Source: UBA10649 sp963755335
Lineage (GTDB): Bacteria; Actinomycetota; Actinomycetes; S36-B12
Assembly (NCBI GenBank): GCA_963755335.1
Contig: CAVWJW010000004.1
Span: forward strand, 124,001-188,000
Length of the DNA stretch: 64,000 nt
Direction: 5' to 3'
Part shown: positions 16,802-25,094 of the stretch, piece after piece
Layout: each line of letters begins with the position of its first letter
How positions within the stretch are numbered: the first letter of the stretch is position 1
Made by a program: the position numbers and the translations under genes
The notes under the pieces: model-generated
The model's input: the letters and a program-made list of their open reading frames with translations, nothing else
The model's database searches: none
Told to the model about the DNA's origin: nothing

Positions 16802-18968
16802 ATGAGTGGTCCAGATCGCAGCAAGCTCCCCATCCGCCGCCCTGCCTTCGGCGGCAAGACCGCCCGCACCCTGGATGGGTGCGAGGCGGACTGGGCCCAG
16901 ATCGACCACGTTCATCCGCCGGCCGGCGCGCCGAACGTCCTGGTCGTCCTGATCGACGACGCCGGTTTCGGCAATCCGAGCACGTTCGGCGGACCCATAG
17001 AGACGCCCAACTTCACCCGGATGGCCGAGAGCGGATTGCGTTACAACCGCTTCCATGTGACGGCCCTGTGCTCTCCCACCCGCGCCGCACTCCTGACCGG
17101 CCGCAACAGTCATACGGTCGGCTTCGGTTCCGTCGGCGAGTTCTCCAACGGCTTCCCGGGGTACACCGCCGTGCTTCCGCGGGATTGCGCGCCTCTGCCG
17201 CGGGTCCTTCGTGACAACGGATACGGCACGGCAGCCTTCGGCAAGTGGCACCTGACGCCGGACGGCCAGCAGGGACCGGCCGGCCCCTTGGACCGGTGGC
17301 CCAACGGTTGGGGGTTCGACTACTTCTATGGCTTCCTCGGCGGCGGGGCCAGCCAATGGGACCCGGTCCTTGCCGAGAACCAGAAGATCATCGGCACCGA
17401 CCCGGGCTTCTACGACAAAGACAACCCCTACTACCTGCCCGATGCCATGGCAGACAAGACGATCCAATGGCTGCACGGCCTGCGCGCGCAGGACGCGACC
17501 AAGCCGTTCTTCGTGTACTTCGCCACCGGCTGCAGTCACGCACCTCACCATGTGGCCGACAGCTGGGCAGACAAGTACAAGGGTCGGTTCGACAATGGCT
17601 GGGACGCGATGCGCGAGGAGGTATTCGCCCGGCAGAAGGAGCTGGGGGTCATCCCGAGCGACGCCGAGCTCACCCCTCGACCCGAGGCCATCCCGGCGTG
17701 GGACGACGTTCCTGACCGGCTTAAGTCGTACTACGCGCGGCAGATGGAGGTCTACGCCGGCTACTCGGAGAACGCCGATCACAACGTCGGCCGCGTCATC
17801 GATGCGATCGAGGAGCTTGGAGAGCTCGACAACACGTTGATCCTGTGGATCTGGGGTGACAACGGTGCCAGCATGGAGGGCTCCCTCACGGGCACGTTCA
17901 ACGAGTTGACCATGCAGAACGGCATCCCGCTGACCGATGAGATGCAGCTTCAACTGGTCGAGCGCTACGGGGGCCTGGACGCCTGGGGTGGCGCGATGAT
18001 GGACCCGCACTACTCCGCAGCGTCGGCCTGGGCCGGTGGGACGCCGTTCCAGTGGGGCAAGCAGGTCGGCTCGCACCTCGGCGGCACACGTAACCCGCTG
18101 GTCGTGCGTTGGCCGGAGAAGGTCAGCGACGAGGGTGGCCTTCGGACCCAGTTCACCCACGTCACCGACTTGGCACCGACCATCCTGGAGGTGTGCGGGA
18201 TTCCTGCGCCGGACGAGGTTGACGGGATCGAGCAGGAGCCCTTGCACGGATTCACCTTCGCTGACTCGTTCACCGACGCCCAGGCACGCGAGCGCCACAC
18301 GCAGCAGTACTTCGAGAGCGTCGGCAACCGGGCCATCTACAAGGACGGCTGGTGGCTGGCCATGCGCACGGAGCGCATCCCCTGGGTTCTCACGCCCGCC
18401 GCGCTGCAGCCCTATGCCCCCGGCGTGTGGAACCCCGATGACGATCCCGTGGAGCTGTACGACCTGCCCGATGACTACAGCCAGGCGCATGATCTGGCGG
18501 CGCAGCATCCGGAGAAGGTCGAGGAGCTGCGCGCCCTGTTCTGGGAGGAGGCGGAGAAGTACAAGGTCCTGCCCCTGCTGGCGACCCTGGGAGCGTTCTT
18601 CGGAATCGCGCCGCCGCTTCCCGGAGGTCTCCACCTTCGAGTTCCGCGGGGACGTCGAGAACGTGCTATCCGGCATGGTCCCGCGGATCTACAACCACTC
18701 GTACACGATCAGCGCGGACTCTGGTCATCCCCGAAGGTGGGGCCGAGGGGGTCATCGTTGCGAACGCCGACGACCTGGGCGGGTTCTCCCTCTTCGTCGA
18801 CGGGGGACGCCTCACGCACACGTACTCGATGATGGGCGTCTTCGTGTTCCGCCAGCAGGCCGACCGACCATCAAGCGCGCGATCGGCGAGGCCGAGGGCG
18901 GCCACGTCAAGGCTCTCAAGGACGCCATCGCGGATGCCCAGGCGAAGATGGCGCAGAACGACGCTTGA
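16802..18968 (+). CDS. Arylsulfatase, type I sulfatase family (C-terminal frameshifts)
   Basis: Type I sulfatases hydrolyse sulfate esters. The active-site motif CSPTRAALLTGRN places the Cys that becomes formylglycine at residue 90. Other sites: metal-binding LVVLIDDAGFG near 48, FGKWHLTPDG near 146, CSHAPHH near 246 and IWGDNGAS near 354. No signal peptide is seen, so it may be cytosolic. The frame is continuous to about 18620 (LGAFFGIAPPLP), then shifts to EVSTFEFRGDVENVLSGM, again near 18720 to IPEGGAEGVIVANADDLGGF, and again near 18868 to TIKRAIGEAEGGHVKALKDA. Even after correction the C-terminal beta-domain looks shorter than in relatives. A formylglycine-generating enzyme is not in this window. 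Confidence 0.88.
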
Positions 18969-19049
18969 CCCGGTGTCACCGTCGGGGACCGTGATCACTC
19001 ACGTCGCCCAGGTATCCACGCCACTGAGCGAGAGGGCGATGATGCTGCC

Positions 19050-19691
19050 GTGAGTGAAGTGGACCGCCACCTGCACGCCCGACCGGACTGGCGCGAGCTG
19101 ATCGCGGTCGTCCTCCTGTCTGTCACGACGATCCTCACTGCCTGGTCAGGCTTTCAGGCCAGCAAGTGGGGCGGCGCGATGGCCATCTCCTTCAATCAGG
19201 CCAGCTCATCGCGGATACAGGCGTCGCGGCTGGAAAGCGACGCGAATCGAATAGAGACCATACAAGTCGCGCTCTTCACGCAGTGGCTTCAAGCGGAGTA
19301 CGCCGGGGACCGCACATTTCAGGACTACCTGGCCGCACGGTTCCCCGAGCCGCTGAAGACGGCGTTCGCCGCGTGGCTGGCGACTGACCCGAAGACGAAC
19401 GCGAACGCACCCACGTCCCCGTTTGCGATGGCCCAATACCGGATCCCCCAACTAGCGGCGAAGGATGTCGCCGATGCTCGAGCCGACGCAAAGTTCGCCG
19501 AAGCACTCGACTTCAATCAGCGCGGGGACAACTACACGGTGCTGACGGTGGCCCTAGCCGCCGTCCTGTTCTTCGCGGCGATCTCGGGACGCATGCGCTC
19601 TCGACGATCCCAGTGGTTCCTGCTGGGGCTTGGCATTGTCCTGTTCGTCTCCATCCTCTGCCTGTTACTGCTGTTCCCGAAGCTCGTCTGA
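19050..19691 (+). CDS. Hypothetical membrane protein beside arylsulfatase
   Basis: This 213-residue protein of unknown function starts at GTG 19050. There is one span near residues 17-35 (IAVVLLSVTTILTAWSGFQASKW). A central soluble part of about 115 residues is rich in Ala, Gln and Asp (QASRLESDANRIETIQ; FAEALDFNQRGDNY). Two spans lie near the C-terminus (LTVALAAVLFFAAISG and WFLLGLGIVLFVSILCLLLLF). The topology suggests a loop domain held between membrane anchors. It follows the sulfatase by 81 bases and could share its transcript. Confidence 0.75.
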   Translation: MSEVDRHLHARPDWRELIAVVLLSVTTILTAWSGFQASKWGGAMAISFNQASSSRIQASRLESDANRIETIQVALFTQWLQAEYAGDRTFQDYLAARFPEPLKTAFAAWLATDPKTNANAPTSPFAMAQYRIPQLAAKDVADARADAKFAEALDFNQRGDNYTVLTVALAAVLFFAAISGRMRSRRSQWFLLGLGIVLFVSILCLLLLFPKLV

Positions 19692-19809
19692 TCGCGCTAG
19701 ACCACCACCAAATTCGCCACGACCCACCCAGCCGGGACATGCGTCAGTGGCGAATACGTCAGTCTTCGTGACGAAACCGACCTTCGCGGAGCTCCGGTCC
19801 GCAATCGAC

Positions 19810-19836
19810 CAATCCCTGGGCAACCCCGTCGCGAAT
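19810..19836 (+). promoter_or_regulatory. SigK-type promoter for dipZ
   Basis: The -35 element is CAATCC (19810-19815, in context ACCAATCC), with a 15-base spacer and a -10 element GCGAAT (19831-19836). The same pair with the same spacing stands before the Met-rich lipoprotein gene (21639-21665). It resembles the recalled mycobacterial SigK promoter (CCATCC ... CCGAAT). The start site would fall at about 19843, at or next to the dipZ ATG, so the mRNA may be leaderless. Confidence 0.6.
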
Positions 19837-19843
19837 AGTGGGC

Positions 19844-21614
19844 ATGCTCACCTTGGCACTCATCGGCCTGTTGTCGGGCATCGTCACCGGCTTGTCGCCG
19901 TGCATCCTTCCGGTCCTGCCAGCGGTTCTCGCGACATCCGCGATCCCGCCCGCTCTGGCCGACGCCGCCGGGGACGCGCCTCCGAAACCTGACCGGCGCC
20001 GCCCGTTCATCGTCATCGCCGGGTTGGTCACCTCCTTCGCCGTGTTCACCCTGATCGGGGCCTCGCTGCTGGCAGCCCTGGGCCTGCCCGCAGATCTGCT
20101 GCGCAACATCGGGATCGCCGCGATGATCGTTGTTGGCCTTGGGTTCCTGGTGCCGGCGGTGGGCCACCTCCTCGAGCGGCCGTTCGCGCGGTTCAGCCGT
20201 GTCGGACCGCGCCGCGGTGGTTCGGCGTTCCTGTTCGGCGCCACCTTCGGCCTGGCGTTCGTACCGTGTGCCGGCCCGGTCCTGGCGACGATCACCGTGT
20301 TGGCCGCTACGAACCAGGTGCAGTCCGGCTTGATCGTTCTGACCGTGGCGTTCTCGGTGGGAGTCGCCCTGCCTTTGCTTGCGTTCGCGCTGGCCGGGCA
20401 GCAGATGGCCACACGCATCTCTGCCGTGCGTACTCGGATGCCGCTTGTCCGCCGCATCACGGGGGCAGTGTTGATTGCCACGGCAGTGGCTGTCTTCTTC
20501 GGGGTGGCTGACCAGGTGCAGCGGCTGGTGCCGAGTTACGTCACTGCTGCCCAGAGCACGATCGAGGACAACGCGTCCGCGCGGGAAGCGCTCGGAGCGC
20601 TCAGTGGCCCGAGCGTTGCGCGCCCAGAGGCCGGGACGGTGGCGGTCGACGAAGCGGGCCTAGGTCCGGCGAAGTCGTTCGACGAGTGCGAGATGGACCC
20701 TGGCGTCCTCGCGAACTGCGGACCGGCCCGTGACTTCGTGGGCATCGGGGCGTGGCTGAACACCCCCGCCGGCAAGGCACTGACCCTTCAGGCGCTGCGC
20801 GGCCGTGTCGTCCTGGTCGACTTCTGGACATACTCCTGCATCAACTGCCAGCGGACGCTGCCGTATCTGGAGTCCTGGGATGCGAAGTACCGGAACAACG
20901 GGCTGACGATCGTCGGCGTCCACTCGCCGGAGTTCGCCTTCGAGCACGAGGTCGGCAACGTCGCCGACCAGGCTGCGCGGCTCGGCGTCACCTACCCGAT
21001 TGCTGTCGACAACGACTTCATGACCTGGCGCGCCTATGACCAGCGGTTCTGGCCATCGCACTACCTGATCGACAGGAACGGTGTTGTTCGGCAAGTCCAC
21101 TACGGCGAGGGCTCCTACGACCAGACCGAGACGCTCATCCGTCAACTGCTGGGCGAGAAGGGCTCCCAACCGGATGGCGTCGCGACGGACAGCACGTCAG
21201 CAGTACAGCCAGTGATGATGCGCGATTCGACCCCCGAGACCTACCTGGGGTCTGAGCGCGCGAACGCGTACGCCAACGCTGACGTCGTCAACGGCGGCAC
21301 CCGCACGTACCGGGCACCCGACACGATCCCTCGCGACGCGGTGGCGCTCAACGGCGAGTGGACGATCGGCCCGGAGAGCATCACGGCCGGTGCCGGTGCT
21401 CAAGCTGCAGCTGCGCTACTCCGCCAACACGGTGTTCCTCGTCCTCGGCGGCGAGGGCACTGTCGACGTAGCCGCAGACGGCAAGCCCGTCCGTGCGATC
21501 GAGATCCACGGCGCCCCGACCCTGTACACCCTCGACAAGACCAGCCGGCGCGACGCCCTGCTCACGGTGAATGCCTCACCGGGAGTCACTGCGTACGCCT
21601 TCACGTTCGGATAG
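19844..21614 (+). CDS. dipZ: DipZ-type CcdA-thioredoxin fusion (one frameshift)
   Basis: DipZ carries electrons across the membrane to extracytoplasmic thiol partners. Residues 1-235 form a six-span CcdA domain with the redox motifs SPCILP (near 16) and FVPCAGP (near 140). A linker follows, then a thioredoxin/TlpA-like domain with DFWTYSCINC (CxxC near 330) and FWPSHYLID (cis-Pro region), and a C-terminal beta-rich domain (ETYLGSERANAYA ... APTLYTLDKTS). One extra base near 21395 shifts the last 70 residues. ATG 19844 fits the upstream SigK-type promoter; GTG 19838 would overlap its -10 element. DipZ is part of the SigK regulon in Mycobacterium tuberculosis, and sigK and rskA follow here. Confidence 0.88.
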
Positions 21615-21638
21615 TCCGAAATTCCGACGGAGCGTAAC

Positions 21639-21665
21639 CAATCCACGGCCATGCCCGGTGCGAAT
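21639..21665 (+). promoter_or_regulatory. SigK-type promoter for lipoprotein-sigK-rskA
   Basis: CAATCC (21639-21644, context ACCAATCC), a 15-base spacer and GCGAAT (21660-21665, followed by A) match the dipZ promoter exactly in both elements and spacing, while the spacer sequences differ. The start site would be at about 21672, giving a 40-base leader with GAGGAG before ATG 21712. Because sigK lies downstream, this implies positive autoregulation. Confidence 0.65.
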
Positions 21666-21711
21666 ACCCACGACCGACGACCCCGACGAACCACGACCAC
21701 GAGGAGCACTC

Positions 21712-22002
21712 ATGAACACAGTCCGCCCCGCCGTCATCGCCGCCACAGCCGCCGTCCTGGCCGTCATCGGTCTCTCCGGCTGCTCGAGCAGCAGCTCGGA
21801 CCCCACTCCCGCGGCAACCACGAGCACGGCCCCGGCGATGATGAGCGAATCGGCCAAGCCGTCGGGAGCAATGATGAGCGAGTCACCGTCACCGTCGGGC
21901 GCCATGATGGAGAAGTCCGCCACGCCGAGTTCCAGCGCCATGATGGAGGCGTCGACGAAGCCTTCAGGTGACGCGATGATGAGCAAGTCCCCGGCGCCGT
22001 AA
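21712..22002 (+). CDS. Met-rich tandem-repeat lipoprotein
   Basis: This 96-residue secreted protein starts at ATG 21712 behind GAGGAG. The signal peptide ends in a lipobox LSGC with the lipidated Cys near residue 24. The mature part is five imperfect repeats of 10-12 residues, each centred on AMM followed by Ser/Glu/Lys and Pro-Ser (AMMSESPSPSG, AMMEKSATPSSS, AMMEASTKPSGD). No other domain is seen. Paired Met residues on a flexible Ser/Pro chain can bind Cu(I) or scavenge oxidants, but this is inference. Promoter and neighbours place it in the SigK module, where mycobacteria carry the fasciclin proteins MPT70/MPT83. Confidence 0.8.
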   Translation: MNTVRPAVIAATAAVLAVIGLSGCSSSSSDPTPAATTSTAPAMMSESAKPSGAMMSESPSPSGAMMEKSATPSSSAMMEASTKPSGDAMMSKSPAP

Positions 22003-22035
22003 GACCCCGCAGCAACCCTTGGAGCACGTGAACTG

Positions 22036-22617
22036 ATGCGACCTGAGCCAGCCCCCGCCCCTGCCGACGACGTGTCGTCGCCCGAGGTGCTGCTGGCGTC
22101 GTGCGCAGCAGGCGAGCGCTCCTCGTTCCAGGCGCTCTACCGGCAGTTCAGTCCAGCCGCCTACGGACTTGCGCTGCGCGTCCTGCGCGACGAGCACCTC
22201 GCGCAGGACGCGCTGCAGGAGGCATTCACCCAGGTGTGGACCGACGCCGAAAGCTTCGACCCCGCTCAGGGGTCGGCCCGCGCGTGGATCATGACTCGAG
22301 TGCATCGCCGGGCCGTCGACCGTGTCCGCCGCGACCAGGCCGACCGAGAACGCGGACGCACCTGGGGTGCCGGCCAGGTGGACACGGACCATGACTCGGT
22401 CGCGGAGATCGTCGAACTGCGCGCCGAGCACCGGCGCGTTCGGTCGGCGCTCGCGGTTCTCACGCCCCTGCAGCGGCAAGCGCTCGAGCTTGCGTACCAG
22501 CGAGGCATGACCCAGGCGCAGATCGCCGCCCACCTGGACATCCCGTTGGGCACCGCGAAGACCCGACTTCGAGACGCACTGCACCGGCTTCGACAGGAAA
22601 TGGAGGTGACGTCATGA
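22036..22617 (+). CDS. sigK: ECF sigma factor, SigK family (pair 1)
   Basis: This 193-residue group 4 sigma factor starts at ATG 22036. Region 2 is FQALYRQFSPAAYGLALRVLRDEHLAQDALQEAFTQVW (about residues 34-70) with ARAWIMTRVHRRAVDRVRRDQA. Region 4 is LTPLQRQALELAYQRGMTQAQIAAHLDIPLGTAKTRLRDALHRLR. It should direct polymerase to the CAATCC/GCGAAT promoters before dipZ and the lipoprotein. Its last four bases overlap the anti-sigma start (ATGA), the classic coupled sigma/anti-sigma arrangement. Confidence 0.9.
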   Translation: MRPEPAPAPADDVSSPEVLLASCAAGERSSFQALYRQFSPAAYGLALRVLRDEHLAQDALQEAFTQVWTDAESFDPAQGSARAWIMTRVHRRAVDRVRRDQADRERGRTWGAGQVDTDHDSVAEIVELRAEHRRVRSALAVLTPLQRQALELAYQRGMTQAQIAAHLDIPLGTAKTRLRDALHRLRQEMEVTS

Positions 22618-23387
22618 CCACCCAGTGGCACGACCTCGCCGGCGATCCCCACGACCTGCTCCCGGGGTTCCTCCTCGATGCCCTCGACCCCGACGAGTCC
22701 GAACGCTTCACCGGACACCTGCCCTCGTGCGCCGCCTGCCGGGCCGAGCTTGCCGCGCTCTCGGACACCGTCGCGGACCTCGCCACCGCGACCAACGTCG
22801 CGCCGCCGACCCACGTCGAGGACCAGCTGATGGCCTCACTATTCGGCCCCTCCGTTTCGGCGGGCACTGTCGATGACGACGGTGAGGGGATCGTGCCGGC
22901 GCCCATTCCCCTTGCCTCCCACCGGCGACGCTGGATGTGGCCCGCGGCGGCAGCAGCAGCGTTCGTCCTCGGGGCTGGCCTGGTTGCGTCGACGGGCATC
23001 CTGCACGTCGGCGATTCCGGGGGGCAGGTGGTCGCCGATGGGCAGACCCAGCTGATCCTCGCTGTCACGAGTGCTCCAGACGCGCACTTCATGCCTCTGG
23101 ACCTCCCGCAGGGCACCGCGAAACTGATCGTGTCGAACGGCATGGACGAGGGCGCCTTGATGGCCACCGAACTTCCCATGCCCTCATCCGGTCGGGAGTA
23201 TCACGTGTGGACGGTCATGGCCGACGGCACGATGAAGTCCGCGGCCACATTCACCCCCGCCCATGACGGGTCCGCATCCGTGATGCTGAACACGACCGTG
23301 CACGACGCTGCCGCGTTCATGCTGACCGTCGAGGATCCGGGCGCCATCCATCCGACCGGCGAGCCGCTAGCCGAAGTGCAGGTGTAG
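22614..23387 (+). CDS. rskA: RskA-type membrane anti-sigma factor (pair 1)
   Basis: The protein has 257 residues. The cytoplasmic N-terminal part has the zinc-anti-sigma signature HLPSCAAC (HxxxCxxC, near residue 35) after LLPGFLLDALDPDESERF. One membrane span (MWPAAAAAAFVLGAGLVAST) lies near 105-125. The outside C-terminal RskA domain includes TSAPDAHFMPLDLPQGTAKLIVSNGMDEGALMA and EYHVWTVMADG. It should hold SigK inactive until cut by membrane proteolysis on an outside signal. The sensor domain is unusually Met-containing, as is the nearby lipoprotein. Confidence 0.9.
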   Translation: MTTQWHDLAGDPHDLLPGFLLDALDPDESERFTGHLPSCAACRAELAALSDTVADLATATNVAPPTHVEDQLMASLFGPSVSAGTVDDDGEGIVPAPIPLASHRRRWMWPAAAAAAFVLGAGLVASTGILHVGDSGGQVVADGQTQLILAVTSAPDAHFMPLDLPQGTAKLIVSNGMDEGALMATELPMPSSGREYHVWTVMADGTMKSAATFTPAHDGSASVMLNTTVHDAAAFMLTVEDPGAIHPTGEPLAEVQV

Positions 23388-23541
23388 CGCAAAGTCATTG
23401 CAGCGGCACGCTTTTCGTGCATCGGCGAAGGCACCGTACTAGCGCAAGCCCTTGGACGACGTCCAGCGCACGTCGTTGTCGTGTTGGGAATCTGGGGTTT
23501 CCATCGACGTGACCTGCACGCCTAGCGGCAGTGCAGCTTGT

Positions 23542-24040
23542 TCATGAGACGGTCGTCCCCGCCACGTCTTGAACGGTGTAGGGCGGCTTGGGTAGTGAGT
23601 CCGGTTGGACTTCGACGAAGACCAGCACGTGCCCACCTGTCTCGGTGGTCTCTGACCGCGGAGGGTCGTCGTACCCGATCGAGACGGAGTGAGCTTCCGT
23701 GTTCGACGTGACACCGGTGATCTGTGGCGATGTGCCGACGGTGGACGGCAGGACGAAGGTGAGGATCGGCCAGCCGCGCGGTGACCGAACGTCCTGGGGC
23801 GGAGTGAGGCAGGCCGACAGTGTCCAAACTGCTGGAGACACGGTCGCCACCGATGTCCTCGATCGTCGGGCAACTGGCCAGGACCGCCCAGTTCGATACG
23901 ACGTCCTTCTTGGCGAATCGCACGACCACGAAGCCGAAGGCGGCCACGAGGGCAACGAGCGCGACGATCCGAATCCAGCCTGGGTGCTCGGCCCCAGAGG
24001 GCTGTCCCGGGGGACTGGAGTCAATGGATCCGCCGCTCAC
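23542..24040 (-). CDS. Small membrane-anchored protein of unknown function (one frameshift)
   Basis: Not recognised. It starts at ATG 24040 (MSGGSIDSSPPGQPSG). One span lies near residues 23-42 (WIRIVALVALVAAFGFVVVRFA), followed by KDVVSNWAVLASCPTIEDIGGDRV. The frame shifts near 23820 and continues TPPQDVRSPRGWPILTFVLPSTVGTSPQITGVTSNTEAHSVSIGYDDP and VLVFVEVQPDSLPKPPYTVQ to the stop at 23542. The corrected length is 165 residues, with the C-terminal part outside the cell. It is divergent from marR and shares the intergenic palindrome, so it is a likely MarR target. Confidence 0.6.
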
Positions 24041-24050
24041 GCCTCACCTC

Positions 24051-24066
24051 TTGTGTAGTCATACAA
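24051..24066. promoter_or_regulatory. Probable MarR operator overlapping promoter
   Basis: The imperfect palindrome TTGTGTAGTCATACAA lies between the divergent genes at 24040 and 24123. TTGT...ACAA half-sites of this spacing are typical for MarR family regulators. It overlaps a possible promoter for marR: TTGTGT (24051-24056) as -35, 16 bases, then TACGGT (24073-24078) as -10. Binding would therefore repress marR itself and possibly the leftward gene. Confidence 0.55.
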
Positions 24067-24122
24067 GTGATGTACGGTAGCACTTGAGAAGTCAGAGTCG
24101 CGAGAACTCGGGAGGACGATCG

Positions 24123-24587
24123 ATGGACAGCCTCGACGCGACAACGCTGCAGGTCCTGACCGCCTCTCGCGCGCTGCTCGGCGTCGTTGCCAGATCGGTC
24201 GCGCCGGTCCTTGACCTCATCACCGTCCCGCAGTTCCGGGTACTGGTCGTCTTGTCCACCTCAGACGGACCGGTACGCAACGGGGATCTGGCAGCAGTGG
24301 TGGGAGTCCACCCCTCGACGTTCACCCGTACGGCGGATCGCCTCGTGGCAGCGGGCTGGGTCCAGAGGGCGGAGAACCCTGAGAACCGGCGCGAGACATT
24401 CATCGAGCTGACTGCCGAGGGTCGGGCTCTGGTCGATCGCGTGACCGATCAGCGCAGGCGAGAGATTCGGTCGATCCTCGCCCGACTGGATCCAGCAGAG
24501 CGCGCACTGGTGGCGGACGCGATGACCGTGTTCGCAGGAGCGGCCGGCGAACCGCAGGTGGGCGAGCTTCTAGCGCTCGGTGTGTGA
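24123..24587 (+). CDS. MarR family transcriptional regulator
   Basis: This 154-residue winged-helix regulator starts at ATG 24123 with GGAGG at 24111-24115. The open frame extends to 24084, but that start lacks a site. DNA-binding motif: GPVRNGDLAAVVGVHPSTFTRTADRLVAAGWVQRAENPENRRETFIELTAEGR (about residues 57-110), the typical MarR wing. Long N- and C-terminal helices would form the dimer. The ligand is unknown. The upstream palindrome suggests autorepression. Confidence 0.9.
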   Translation: MDSLDATTLQVLTASRALLGVVARSVAPVLDLITVPQFRVLVVLSTSDGPVRNGDLAAVVGVHPSTFTRTADRLVAAGWVQRAENPENRRETFIELTAEGRALVDRVTDQRRREIRSILARLDPAERALVADAMTVFAGAAGEPQVGELLALGV

Positions 24588-24608
24588 CTCAACCCAATGG
24601 AGGCACCG

Positions 24609-24767
24609 ATGTCGATTTCAACTGATCCTGCTGCCGTGCAGGACCTCCTCGAATTGCCAAGCGTCCCCGCACTCGTCGCCGTGGGGATCCTCGGCCTTGC
24701 GCTGGTCATCGGCGGCGTCGTCCTCGACCGCGTGAAGCACCACGGTGCGGGCCTTCGCCCCGCCTAG
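24609..24767 (+). CDS. Small single-span membrane protein (52 residues)
   Basis: A short gene follows marR by 21 bases, with TGGAGG at 24598-24603 and ATG 24609. The product is MSISTDPAAVQDLLELPS, one membrane span (VPALVAVGILGLALVIGGVVL) and a basic tail DRVKHHGAGLRPA, the pattern of a type I small membrane protein. The clear ribosome site and the following hairpin (24768-24789) support a real gene. Function unknown. Confidence 0.6.
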   Translation: MSISTDPAAVQDLLELPSVPALVAVGILGLALVIGGVVLDRVKHHGAGLRPA

Positions 24768-24789
24768 TCCTTCGACGTAGGTCGAAGGA
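24768..24789 (+). terminator. Hairpin after small membrane gene
   Basis: The inverted repeat TCCTTCGAC (24768-24776) / GTCGAAGGA (24781-24789) is perfect over nine bases with the loop GTAG. It begins directly after the stop at 24765-24767. There is no T-run. It probably ends the marR transcript. Confidence 0.6.
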
Positions 24790-24989
24790 TCGTGCAGCCC
24801 GCTGACGGCCCGGAAGGCACCGTCGATCCGAAGCGCGTGAACGGGCCTGACTGAGTCCCTGATGGCACGCCGGCGCTCAGGATGTTCGGCTGCAGGCGTC
24901 GACATCGTGCCCGAACCGGCCGAACCTCGCGCTCCGCGGACGTGAATGATTCGATCTCCCGACACACCGTTCGACGTGAGGGTTGCTCA

Positions 24990-25090
24990 GGGCGTCAAGT
25001 TCACAACCGCTGCGCGTCAAGCCGCGTCAGGGACGGCCGCGGCGTAGGCTCGCCAGCGGTGCGCCGGGAAGTCTGGTCGGCAAGTCCTCG
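24990..25090 (+). promoter_or_regulatory. Possible structured leader of the APC permease gene
   Basis: The 327 bases between the small membrane gene and the permease ATG hold no gene I can support. The part next to the permease is rich in short complementary segments: GCCGCGGC at 25036-25043 is self-complementary, and CCAG (25053-25056) can pair with CTGG (25073-25076) around a purine-rich GCCGGGAAG loop. This could be a cis-acting RNA controlling the permease. I could not match it to a known riboswitch class. Confidence 0.25.
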
Positions 25091-25094
25091 ACCT

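Noticed and set aside
16706..18676. Long minus-strand open frame of 656 residues opposite the sulfatase
   Set aside because: It is antisense to a gene with clear sulfatase motifs, and its residues (many Arg, Val, Gly) are typical of high-GC shadow frames.
23406..23420. Terminator after rskA (GCACG/CGTGC hairpin)
   Set aside because: A five-base stem is expected by chance in such GC-rich DNA.
23439..23873. Minus-strand frame of 144 residues overlapping the small membrane protein
   Set aside because: Composition is Arg/Ser/Pro-rich without any span or motif. The alternative frame gives a sensible protein.
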